Part shown: positions 46,726-53,576 of the stretch, piece by piece | How the letters are laid out: each line of letters opens with the position of its first letter | How positions within the stretch are numbered: position 1 is the first letter of the stretch | From: Argonema antarcticum A004/B2 | Lineage (GTDB): Bacteria; Cyanobacteriota; Cyanobacteriia; Cyanobacteriales; Aerosakkonemataceae | DNA length: 64,000 nt | Direction: 5' to 3' | Assembly: GCF_023333585.1 (NCBI RefSeq) | Contig: NZ_JAIQZN010000014.1 | Location: forward strand, 1-64,000 | The notes under the pieces: model-generated | The model's input: only the letters and a program-made list of their open reading frames with translations | Told to the model about the DNA's origin: nothing | Databases searched by the model: none | Program-made: the position numbers and the translations under genes

Positions 46726-46743
46726 AAATGGATAAAATTATGC
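46710..46743 (+). repeat. Dispersed repeat family R, copy B (partial)
   Basis: GCATTGTTAT...AAAATGGATAAAATT matches the central part of copy A. It supplies the stop codon of the truncated DUF5615 toxin. Confidence 0.65.
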
Positions 46744-46804
46744 TAGTCTAGAATAAATTTATAAACTTTGTTTCATTTTGAATAGTACATTCGGGAAAGT
46801 TATC

Positions 46805-47404
46805 ATGTCATCCCTAGAGAGTGCAGCAGCAATTCCTTCAGATTTGATCTGGCGCTTAAGCTTAGATCGGTATCATAGTATGATTAAAAATGGTATTCTT
46901 ACGGACGAAGATCCGGTAGAATTGTTAGAAGGCTGGTTAGTTTTCAAAAGGCCAAAAAATCCCCCACATAGAGCAGCAACTCGCCTTGTCAGAATCGCGA
47001 TCGAGAGCATTTTGCCTTCAGGATGGTATGTCGATTCGCAAGAACCGATCGCACTATTTGATAGCGAACCAGAACCGGATGTTGTTGTTGTTAGAGGAGA
47101 TACTCGACAGTACCTCGCTCGACATCCGGGTGCTGAAGATATTGCCCTTGTTGTCGAAGTAGCCGATACGACCCTTCAACGCGATCGCTCTTTAAAGAAA
47201 CGCATTTATGCTCGTGCTGGCATTCCAATTTACTGGATTGTAAATCTCCTCGCTCGACAGATTGAGGTATATACTCAGCCATTTGGAGAAGCCGAACATT
47301 CAGATTATGCCACACAACAAAACTATGGGCTAGAGGATGCGCTGCCTTTAGCGATCGAAGGATTTGAGATAGGAACGCTCTCTGTAGATTCTCTATTGCC
47401 TTAA
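46805..47404 (+). CDS. Uma2/DUF820 family putative endonuclease
   Basis: A 199-residue Uma2 protein; the ATG at 46805 is preferred over a TTG at 46778. It has RLSLDRYHSMIKNGILTDEDPVELLEGWLVFKRPKNPPHRAATRLV, SEPEPDVVVVRGD (core Asp), and DIALVVEVADTTLQRDRSLKKRIYARAGIPIYWIVNLLARQIEVYTQP (Glu and Lys). It is of the same subgroup as the 5.1-kb copy. It ends 20 bp before repeat copy C and converges with the truncated PIN gene. Confidence 0.87.
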   Translation: MSSLESAAAIPSDLIWRLSLDRYHSMIKNGILTDEDPVELLEGWLVFKRPKNPPHRAATRLVRIAIESILPSGWYVDSQEPIALFDSEPEPDVVVVRGDTRQYLARHPGAEDIALVVEVADTTLQRDRSLKKRIYARAGIPIYWIVNLLARQIEVYTQPFGEAEHSDYATQQNYGLEDALPLAIEGFEIGTLSVDSLLP

Positions 47405-47406
47405 CA

Positions 47407-47799
47407 TTAATCGCCGATTTCGCGATAGCGATCGCACTTTTTTTGGTAGTGCGATCGCGCAGCGTGCCGTAGGCAATCGTTCTTCTTCCAATCATCCCAT
47501 TGGCATGGTGGAAATGGATAAGATTGTGAGGGAAAAAAGAGGTTTGGTTTCCTTGTATTAACCCAGTTTAGTACCTCAATAGTTTGAAGATATTTTACAG
47601 TTGTCCAAAGTTTTGAATAGAGTGCAGGTAGGTTATGCACCTGGGACGGATCGTTAATTCTGACAACCCAGCCATTGAAGAGTTCTTGAACTGTGATAAT
47701 CGTGATGGCAAACTGATGCTTTGCCGCATTAGCGATCACTTGGGGATGATTGTAGAGAATCAGTGAAACGCAATCGGTATCCAAAATATATTGACACAC
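47407..47799 (-). pseudogene. PIN-domain (VapC-like) toxin, 3' end replaced by repeat
   Basis: Translation starts at a GTG (47799) with AGAGGTG upstream, 12 nt after the antitoxin stop. Residues 1-78 are a normal PIN start: YILDTDCVSLILYNHPQVI, then FAITIITVQELFNGWVVRI, then LPALYSKLWTTVKYLQTIEVLNW. From about residue 80 the frame enters repeat copy C (NTRKPNLFFPSQSYPFPPCQ...) and reads nonsense for 50 codons. The C-terminal acidic residues of the PIN active site are therefore lost, so RNase activity is unlikely. Confidence 0.8.
47424..47576 (+). repeat. Dispersed repeat family R, copy C
   Basis: It begins GATAGCGATCGCACTTTTTT with an internal hairpin (GCGATCGCACT...AGTGCGATCGC), then an extra AGCGTGCCGTAGGCAATCG insert, then the family core (GGAAATGGATAAGATTGTGA). 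It forms the 3' end of the PIN gene. Confidence 0.7.
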
Positions 47800-47811
47800 C
47801 AAAAGACACCT

Positions 47812-48168
47812 CTACAGGTAATAGGAAGGATCGACTTCCGATTCATCATCTGAGGTTCGTTCGGCGCGAATTGACGAGCTAATTGCTGCAAAATCGGCAT
47901 CGTCTTTAAAGACACCTGCAAATTTTTTCCAGGTTGGTTCTGAAGTCTGAATCGGCACGTTCCATGAAATCGCTTCCATATTTTTTAGCCGTTCTAAAAA
48001 AGTAGCTTGAATTTGTGCGATCGCCTCTTCTCTTGTTTCTGCTTTCACTCGACAGTCGGGAAACTCTCTGACAGATGCCGCAATTTGCCCGGATGTCAGT
48101 GCTTCTAGCAGGAGTGTGACTTTGAGGTTGGTGAATGGATCGGACTGCGACAAGTCTAGGTTCATCAT
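47812..48168 (-). CDS. Antitoxin partner of the PIN toxin
   Basis: A 118-residue protein. Residues 14-60 (LKVTLLLEALTSGQIAASVREFPDCRVKAETREEAIAQIQATFLERLKN) have a HicB-like beta-alpha fold, followed by ISWNVPIQTSEPTWKKFAGVFKDDADFAAISSSIRAERTSDDESEVDPSYYL, an acidic toxin-wrapping tail. This protein type commonly precedes PIN toxins in cyanobacteria. The gene ends 12 nt before the PIN start, so they form one operon. The antitoxin is intact although its toxin is truncated. Confidence 0.75.
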   Translation of the reverse strand: MMNLDLSQSDPFTNLKVTLLLEALTSGQIAASVREFPDCRVKAETREEAIAQIQATFLERLKNMEAISWNVPIQTSEPTWKKFAGVFKDDADFAAISSSIRAERTSDDESEVDPSYYL

Positions 48169-48216
48169 GTTAATTTTTGAAAGACTAATTATGAGCTTTA
48201 ACTTTATTATACCGCA

Positions 48217-48362
48217 GATAGCGATTGCACTTTTTTTGGTAGTGCGATCGCTCTTTGTCCAATCATCATATTGTTATGGGAAAAATGGCTAAGATTGTGA
48301 GTGGAAAAAGAGGTTGGGTTTCCTTGGGTTAAACTAAGCTATAAGGAAAGGCGATCGCACTT
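48217..48362 (+). repeat. Dispersed repeat family R, copy D (most complete)
   Basis: About 146 bp. The left end GATAGCGATTGCAC...AGTGCGATCGC and the right end AAGGCGATCGCACTT are inverted relative to each other (terminal inverted repeats around AGTGCGATCGC). The core matches copies A and C. It ends next to the stop of the YcaO gene. Confidence 0.75.
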
Positions 48363-48363
48363 A

Positions 48364-50571
48364 TCAAGCAAGAAAGTGTGGAAAAGATGGATATTCTCTT
48401 GACCACTTCAGCCCCAAATCTTTAATTCTTTGATGTCCATAGGCTTCAGTTCCATAACCAAAGTTAACAGGCATCAGTTTTTCCGATAAAACATACACAA
48501 CATTTAAGCTACATAAGTTTGATGCCTTATGTAAATCAAATACAACTGGGTCGAAGTGAGATACTAGCTCATTAAGCTTGATTTCTTTAACAAAAGGTTC
48601 TTTATTAGGTGATGAGATTAACCATTCAACTTCTTGAAGACTTTCAGCATAGAAATATAACAAACCGTGTTGAACAGGTGTTTCAACTGTTTGTGGCAAA
48701 ATAGCTTGACGTTTACAATTGCGCCAAGACATTAAACCAAACTCTGCTTCATTAAAAGCTTTCTCAATACACTTTGATAAAGAAAAATGGGCTGCTCCTC
48801 CACAAACAAAACTTGGATAGCTAGATTCAGACCAGAAAACTACAAACACAACGGGTACGCTATCAAGCGTAAAATCTAATAACTTGACAGACCAACTTTG
48901 TTTATTCCAGTGTGAAATACGTTTTTGGATAGATTCATTTACATAAGATTCTGGAATAGAATATATATCTCTCTTAGCATACCAAGTGACACACAACGCA
49001 TCTCTTTCGATTAATTCAAGAAGCCCATTTTGCACAGCCAAGTCGTATTCAAAGTGAGCAGCTACCCCATTAGAACTTGCAAAATAAATTCTTTTTCTAC
49101 CTAAATAACTCTCGTTCATTGGATAGAAGACATTATCTATAGTTGCATAAATTGGTTCTCCATTCGTTATTCGTTTGCCTTTAACCCATTGCCAAATGTT
49201 ATCTCTGCTGAATGGCTGTAAGGCATCTAATCTTGAGTAAATTTCTGGATGAAAAGATGCAAATGTATCAGGATTAATCCATTTGGCATCTAATTCATCT
49301 AATCTAGCAATCTTATCTATACGAACTATACTACTTTGATATCTTTCAAAGCCTTCTGCAAGAACCTTAATAATTACACCGTCTATGGAATAATCTGTCG
49401 CAAATGAGTAGCTATCATCATCAGAGTCAAGAGTTACTGAACCATATCTATATTTTGCTCGTGCGAACCATAGGGGCATTTCGTATCCATCTTGAACTAA
49501 TTCAGATACTTCAAACCATTCTATAGGTTTTCCTTCACCAACAATATCATGCTGAAGTTGCCAGGATTGATCGCGCTCAAGATAAACTGAGCCAAGTAAA
49601 TTACCATCAGCAAGAGGATCGGTTACACCAATAAATAAGCTTATCAATGCCTGTTCATGGGGCTGAAGTTGTATGATTGTGTTTAATTTTTGATTGGAAA
49701 ATCCACCATATTCCCATACTCCCAATGAATTTTCTATAGTAAATAAAATTCCATTCTGGGCAGCGTGTCCAGCTTCAAGTAAAGTATATAAATATCCCCT
49801 ATTAGAGTATTTTTCGGGATGAACATCAATATCTGCTGAAATTATAATAATTATTGAGGCTGTTTCGATGGCTAAACGACAGTCAAATATTTTAAAAAGA
49901 AGCTCTTCTGGAAAATCAGAATGAATATTCTCCAAAACATGATTTTGGGGATGATACTTAAAGACTCCAACTTCTAGTTCAAGGTTAGGATCAAGAACTA
50001 ATAGGTAGAGGGTCAGAGGATATAAACCTCCAGCCGATGGGGTAGATCTATTACCGTCAGTAGATACTATGGCTTGCAAAAGACCGCCAATTAGATTAGT
50101 GTTAATTCTTTGCCGCTTAAAGTCTCTTATTGTCTTTCGATGCTTACATAAATGTAGTAAGTTACTAGAGACTGTATCTAAACTGGTAATTCTATCTTTT
50201 GGGATAGTATATTCAAGTCTATGTCGATTGCTTAATTCAGAAATTTGACTGGGACTGAGGCATTGATAGAATGGTTGAGGATTTGAAGCTAAACGATCAA
50301 AAATTTTATAGAGTTTACGCCCATCCAAGATAATCTCTTGTTGCTCTAAAACTTTCAATATTTCATCAATTTGTTGATCTGTTAAGTTAGTTTTAAGCCG
50401 TTGTTTGATCCATCCAATGGTGTTTTTACCATTACAAAATGATAAAACCTGTTGAATTTTTTCAACTTCCTTGGTAAAAACAATTTGTCCATCAATTCCC
50501 AGAAAAGCCAGGTTTCCGTCTTCGTTGATAAAGCCGTAACAGGTTGCTCGTGGTTTAAAGCTATCTTTCAT
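48364..50571 (-). CDS. RRE-like / SagB azoline dehydrogenase / YcaO cyclodehydratase fusion (RiPP synthase)
   Basis: This 735-residue enzyme would turn Ser/Cys of a precursor peptide into oxazol(in)es or thiazol(in)es. Residues 10-90 resemble a winged-helix RiPP recognition element (FINEDGNLAFLGIDG, then TDQQIDEILKVLEQQEIIL). Residues 140-325 are a SagB/ThcOx-type FMN nitroreductase (CKHRKTIRDF, STPSAGGLYPLTLY, LLEAGHAAQNG). Residues 390-735 are YcaO, with the ATP/Mg residues in LAEGFERY (E406, E409, R410), SSNGVAAH, and GLLELIERDA (E519, E522, R523). The C-terminus PSFPHFLA recalls the proline-rich tail of cyclodehydratases. AGGAG lies about 9 nt upstream. The Gly/Ser peptide gene just upstream is its likely substrate. 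Having all three functions in one chain is unusual; no transporter or protease is adjacent. Confidence 0.85.
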   Translation of the reverse strand: MKDSFKPRATCYGFINEDGNLAFLGIDGQIVFTKEVEKIQQVLSFCNGKNTIGWIKQRLKTNLTDQQIDEILKVLEQQEIILDGRKLYKIFDRLASNPQPFYQCLSPSQISELSNRHRLEYTIPKDRITSLDTVSSNLLHLCKHRKTIRDFKRQRINTNLIGGLLQAIVSTDGNRSTPSAGGLYPLTLYLLVLDPNLELEVGVFKYHPQNHVLENIHSDFPEELLFKIFDCRLAIETASIIIIISADIDVHPEKYSNRGYLYTLLEAGHAAQNGILFTIENSLGVWEYGGFSNQKLNTIIQLQPHEQALISLFIGVTDPLADGNLLGSVYLERDQSWQLQHDIVGEGKPIEWFEVSELVQDGYEMPLWFARAKYRYGSVTLDSDDDSYSFATDYSIDGVIIKVLAEGFERYQSSIVRIDKIARLDELDAKWINPDTFASFHPEIYSRLDALQPFSRDNIWQWVKGKRITNGEPIYATIDNVFYPMNESYLGRKRIYFASSNGVAAHFEYDLAVQNGLLELIERDALCVTWYAKRDIYSIPESYVNESIQKRISHWNKQSWSVKLLDFTLDSVPVVFVVFWSESSYPSFVCGGAAHFSLSKCIEKAFNEAEFGLMSWRNCKRQAILPQTVETPVQHGLLYFYAESLQEVEWLISSPNKEPFVKEIKLNELVSHFDPVVFDLHKASNLCSLNVVYVLSEKLMPVNFGYGTEAYGHQRIKDLGLKWSREYPSFPHFLA

Positions 50572-50672
50572 TTTTTAATCTCCTAAAAACTTAGAGATTG
50601 AGCTTGGTTTTCTTGCTTATAAGAGAGGTAAATAGAAAATAAATAATAGGAAATTTTATAATAAACACCAAG

Positions 50673-50711
50673 ACAACCCACAAGATATAAAGCTTTTGGC
50701 TTGCGGGTTGT
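50673..50711 (-). terminator. Hairpin between precursor and synthase genes (attenuator candidate)
   Basis: ACAACCCACAAG (50673-50684) pairs with CTTGCGGGTTGT (50700-50711), a 12-bp stem with one G-U wobble and a 15-nt loop. It lies 20 nt past the peptide stop and about 100 nt before the synthase start. In RiPP operons such hairpins often let only some transcripts read through, giving excess precursor. Confidence 0.55.
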
Positions 50712-50730
50712 GTGTAAGAGTTGAGCTATA

Positions 50731-50949
50731 TTAACGGCTTGATTTATTTCCTCCTGAGCAACCCCCACTAGAATTTCCACCACCAGATTGACCAGAAGCA
50801 GAACCACCGCCACCGCCACCAGAACCGCCACCAGAACCGCCACCAGAACCACCACCAGAACCACCACCAGAACCGCCACCAGAACCACCACCGGAACCAC
50901 CACCAGAACCACCAGATGCGTAAGGAATGAAAACGAATTCTAAAGACAT
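50731..50949 (-). CDS. Putative microcin B17-like RiPP precursor peptide
   Basis: A 72-residue peptide. Residues 1-11 (MSLEFVFIPYA) are a short hydrophobic leader. Residues 12-49 are (SGGG)n, eight perfect units, and the tail is SASGQSGGGNSSGGCSGGNKSSR with one Cys (C64) in GCS. Gly-flanked Ser and Cys are the classical targets of YcaO enzymes, and the composition resembles McbA, the microcin B17 precursor. It lies directly upstream of the fused RRE-SagB-YcaO gene on the same strand. The GGTGGTTCTGGT-type DNA repeat is open in another frame too (valine-rich), but only this frame has a sensible start and tail. Being a low-complexity structural peptide is the alternative. Confidence 0.75.
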   Translation of the reverse strand: MSLEFVFIPYASGGSGGGSGGGSGGGSGGGSGGGSGGGSGGGSGGGGGGSASGQSGGGNSSGGCSGGNKSSR

Positions 50950-51074
50950 AATTTTTTTGTGTGTGAGTGTAATACTTCTCCCATCATCCTTAATAAATTA
51001 TCGATTTGCCAAGCCCAAAAATGTCCTATTTCGTCGGCAACTTTCCCCGACTTTCACTCTCTTTAAATCTAGTT

Positions 51075-51110
51075 ATGTACTAAAATATCTCAAAATGTAC
51101 TAAAATGTCT
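51075..51110 (+). promoter_or_regulatory. Two direct repeats at the start of the NB-ARC-like gene
   Basis: ATGTACTAAAATATCT (51075-51090) and ATGTACTAAAATGTCT (51095-51110) are 15/16 identical and spaced 20 bp, two helical turns. The second covers the start codon. This fits binding of a repressor, perhaps the HTH-bearing product itself. Confidence 0.45.
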
Positions 51111-52253
51111 AAGACTGTGCCATACTACACAAAAGTATTTCAGGCTTTTGAGCAGATGAATCTTAAAGAAATGTTAAACCTCGCCGATAAAATAGTCTTC
51201 GAGAAAACGGGTCAGCATCTTGACGATTTACAAGAAGCTGTAGTGCGCGGAACTCTACAACATGAGACATATAAGCAAATAGCAAAAGATTTTGACTGTT
51301 CTGAAAGCCGTGTTAGGAATGTAGCTTCACAATTCTGGCAGATACTTTCAGACGAGTTAGGAGAAAATATTAATAAAAAGAATTTTCGCTCGACAATTCA
51401 GAGGTTCCAAGTCTCTAACGTTTCAAACTTTGCAAAAAACGTCGATGAGTTTGAGTACGTGCTTTGGCGCAGTCTAGACGCATCATCCACTCTAGCTAAA
51501 TTTGAAGCTAACTCGATCCAGTTTTTCTCGCAGTCAGAAAAGCAAGATTCGCCTGCAACGAACCCAAAAACCTTACCGTTGATTAAATATTTCCAAAAAC
51601 ATCGCTGTTTAGTCGTCTTAGATGACATTCACAACCTTTTCAGTAGCGGCGAATTGGCAGGGAAGTATAAACCAGGATACGAAGAATATCGCTCCTTTTT
51701 CAAACAGATAGAAACATTATCTCATCAAAGTTGCTTTCTGTTAATCGGTTGGGAACAACCAAGAGAAGTGACTCAAGTAAAAAACCAAAATACTCCCATT
51801 CGTACCTTACAACTCACTGGTTTAGATATTGCAGCGGGACGGGAAATACTGAGAGATTACGGGGTAGCAGAAATCGAGAATTACTCAGCACTCATTAACC
51901 GTTACCAAGGCAACCCCTTATGGTTAAAAAGCGTCGCCACTCTGATTCAAGAGTTGGGAGGATGCGGCACTGAGTTATTACTAGATGATCCCATATTGTT
52001 GCCAGAAGATTTGAAAGATGTTTTAGAGCAGCAGTTTAGTCGCCTATCCGAAATAGAAAAACAAGTTATCTCCTTGTTGGCTAAAGAAAGCGATGCAATC
52101 AACCTGGTAAAATTGCTAGAAAATGGCAGAATTCCGCCGTCATATTTACTAAAAGCGCTCCAATCTTTATCGCGGCGCTGCTTGATAGAACAACAAGGAA
52201 CTTTTTATACTCTGCCACCTGTACTGAGGGAGTATAGTTATGGCTTGGAGTAA
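51105..52253 (+). CDS. NB-ARC-like protein with vMAP-type HTH, P-loop missing
   Basis: A 382-residue protein. Residues 20-100 match the helix-turn-helix of vWA-MoxR-associated/NB-ARC proteins (LADKIVFEKTGQHLDDLQEAVVRGTLQHETYKQIAKDFDCSESRVRNVASQFWQILSDELGENINKKNFR). From residue 115 it is NB-ARC-like: FEYVLWRSLD, Walker B LVVLDDIHNLF (170-179), LIGWEQPREV, LQLTGLDIAAGREIL, RYQGNPLWLKSVATLI. The Walker A segment, expected between residues about 103 and 114, is absent: FQVSNVSNFAKNVD jumps straight to FEYV. A deletion of about 60-80 codons is implied. No C-terminal WD40 or TPR sensor follows. NTP hydrolysis is therefore unlikely; it may be a degraded STAND protein or retain only DNA binding. Confidence 0.75.
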   Translation: MSKTVPYYTKVFQAFEQMNLKEMLNLADKIVFEKTGQHLDDLQEAVVRGTLQHETYKQIAKDFDCSESRVRNVASQFWQILSDELGENINKKNFRSTIQRFQVSNVSNFAKNVDEFEYVLWRSLDASSTLAKFEANSIQFFSQSEKQDSPATNPKTLPLIKYFQKHRCLVVLDDIHNLFSSGELAGKYKPGYEEYRSFFKQIETLSHQSCFLLIGWEQPREVTQVKNQNTPIRTLQLTGLDIAAGREILRDYGVAEIENYSALINRYQGNPLWLKSVATLIQELGGCGTELLLDDPILLPEDLKDVLEQQFSRLSEIEKQVISLLAKESDAINLVKLLENGRIPPSYLLKALQSLSRRCLIEQQGTFYTLPPVLREYSYGLE

Positions 52254-52266
52254 CGCAAGTTGTTAG

Positions 52267-52572
52267 TTATATAGTAATTTACCTGAAAAATTATTACCCA
52301 AAAATCAGCAAACTCATGTTTCCCAAGCAGAAGCATTAGAATGGTTTGTCAAAGTGTGCGAGCCTATAAATGAGCATTTACAAAACCATGATTATTTAGT
52401 TGAAAATCGGTTCACAACAGCAGATGTGGTGACAGGTGGGGTGTTACTCTGGGCATTAAAATTAGGAATGATGAAAGACGAAAGCCCCGCCAAAGCTTAT
52501 TTGACAAAGCTGATGGAGCGTCCGGCTTTTCAGAGGGCAGACGAGCCTTTATATGCCCCATTAGCCTATTAA
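52267..52572 (+). pseudogene. Glutathione S-transferase C-terminal remnant
   Basis: The open frame from 52267 reads LPEKLLPKNQQTHVSQAEALEWFVKVCEPINEHLQNHDYLVENRFTTADVVTGGVLLWALKLGMMKDESPAKAYLTKLMERPAFQRA. RFTTADVVTGGVLLWALKLG and YLTKLMERPAFQRA are the helical C-terminal domain of a GST. The thioredoxin-fold N-terminus is missing. A GTG at 52354 could start a 72-residue fragment, but function is unlikely. Confidence 0.75.
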
Positions 52573-52613
52573 CATGAATATTTTTTGACCTTAGTAGTTG
52601 ACTTTATCTATAA

Positions 52614-52627
52614 AATACTATAGTATT
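52614..52627. promoter_or_regulatory. Palindromic operator at the methyltransferase start
   Basis: AATACTATAGTATT is a perfect 14-bp palindrome ending 2 nt before the methyltransferase ATG at 52630. Its right half with the next bases (GTATTCAA) also occurs in the operator upstream of the XRE gene, suggesting one regulator binds both. Confidence 0.55.
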
Positions 52628-52629
52628 CA

Positions 52630-53274
52630 ATGATGACACACACAGTTATCGATTTATTTGCAGGCGCAGGCGGCTTGACTACAGGTTTTCATTTAGCAGG
52701 CTTCAAGTCTCTTTGCGCCATTGACATAAACATGAAGGCTTTGGCGACATATAAGCACAATTCCCCTACTACAGAAGTCGTCAATAATGATATTCGTAGA
52801 GTCGAGCCTTCAGAGCTTCGATCGCAACTTGGTTTACCGAAAGAAACTCTAACAGCATTAATTGGTGGGCCTCCATGTCAAGGATTCTCACGCAATATTC
52901 CGGCTGAGTATCGATATCTGAACGATCCTCGCAATCGGTTATATCAAACTTTTCTGGAGTTTGTCAAAGAATTCAGACCCTTATATGTTGTGATGGAAAA
53001 TGTACCTGAAATATTGAAAGCGTACAATGGCGTAGTCAGAGATGAGATAATAGAAAAACTAGAGTTGCTCGGATACAAAGTTAGATCTGTATCGTTAAAT
53101 TCTGCCCACTACGGAGTACCGCAAACGAGAGCTAGAGCTTTTTTTATTGCTAGTTTAGATCGCTGTGGTAGCAATAATACTTTGCCTCAATCTTTCAATC
53201 TCTTCGTCTGTCAGCACTTAATGCTTCCTCAACTGCTTGCAAAAATTCGCTCATTGTCACGCCTAACGCAGTAG
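52630..53274 (+). pseudogene. C-terminally truncated DNA cytosine-5 methyltransferase
   Basis: Residues 1-176 contain the C5-methyltransferase motifs in order: I (VIDLFAGAGGLTTGFHLAGF), IV (ALIGGPPCQGFS, catalytic C83), VI (VVMENVPEIL) and VIII (YGVPQTRARAFFIAS). After SLDR the homology stops: the target-recognition domain and motifs IX and X are missing and the last 35 codons run antisense to the XRE gene. The protein should not methylate DNA on its own. A second ATG at 52633 is also possible. The remnant suggests a former type II restriction-modification system. Confidence 0.8.
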
Positions 53275-53446
53275 TAATATGACTGAGAACTCTCACTGAT
53301 GGGCTTTTCAGTCCGCGTTCTAACTGGCTGATGTAAGTTCTGTGCAGACCTGAAATTTCTGCCAGATATTCCTGAGACCAACCCTTTTCTGTACGACGGT
53401 GTTGTATCTCTAGCCCTAAAAATCGATCTAACTTGTTCAATTGCAT
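53195..53446 (-). CDS. XRE-family transcriptional regulator (controller-like)
   Basis: An 83-residue HTH protein from the ATG at 53446 (a TTG at 53455 adds three residues). LGLEIQHRRTEKGWSQEYLAEISGLHRTYISQLERGLKSPSVRVLSHITTALGVTMSEFLQAVEEAL is a complete five-helix XRE domain, of the size and type of restriction-modification controller (C) proteins. It converges with and overlaps the truncated methyltransferase by 80 nt. A perfect 12-bp inverted repeat lies 15 nt upstream of its start. It probably represses or activates itself and the methyltransferase. Confidence 0.85.
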   Translation of the reverse strand: MQLNKLDRFLGLEIQHRRTEKGWSQEYLAEISGLHRTYISQLERGLKSPSVRVLSHITTALGVTMSEFLQAVEEALSADRRRD

Positions 53447-53460
53447 GAAAAACAAGTTAG

Positions 53461-53503
53461 AGCTTTGAATACAAAAGTTCTACAGATTATAGTATTCAAA
53501 GCT
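53461..53503. promoter_or_regulatory. Perfect inverted repeat upstream of the XRE gene
   Basis: AGCTTTGAATAC (53461-53472) and GTATTCAAAGCT (53492-53503) are perfect reverse complements with a 19-nt spacer, 15 bp before the XRE start. The right arm shares GTATTCAA with the palindrome at 52614-52629. Confidence 0.55.
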
Positions 53504-53576
53504 ATAAAGGAAAGTTTACCAGCCAAATGGGTAATTTCCAGGCTATGCTTATTGCCAGAACCGATCGCACCAGCCT

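Noticed and set aside
50583-50912. 109-aa valine-rich ORF antiparallel in frame to the Gly/Ser peptide
   Set aside because: It is a second frame of the same GGTGGTTCT-type repeat; the Gly/Ser frame has the better start, leader and tail.
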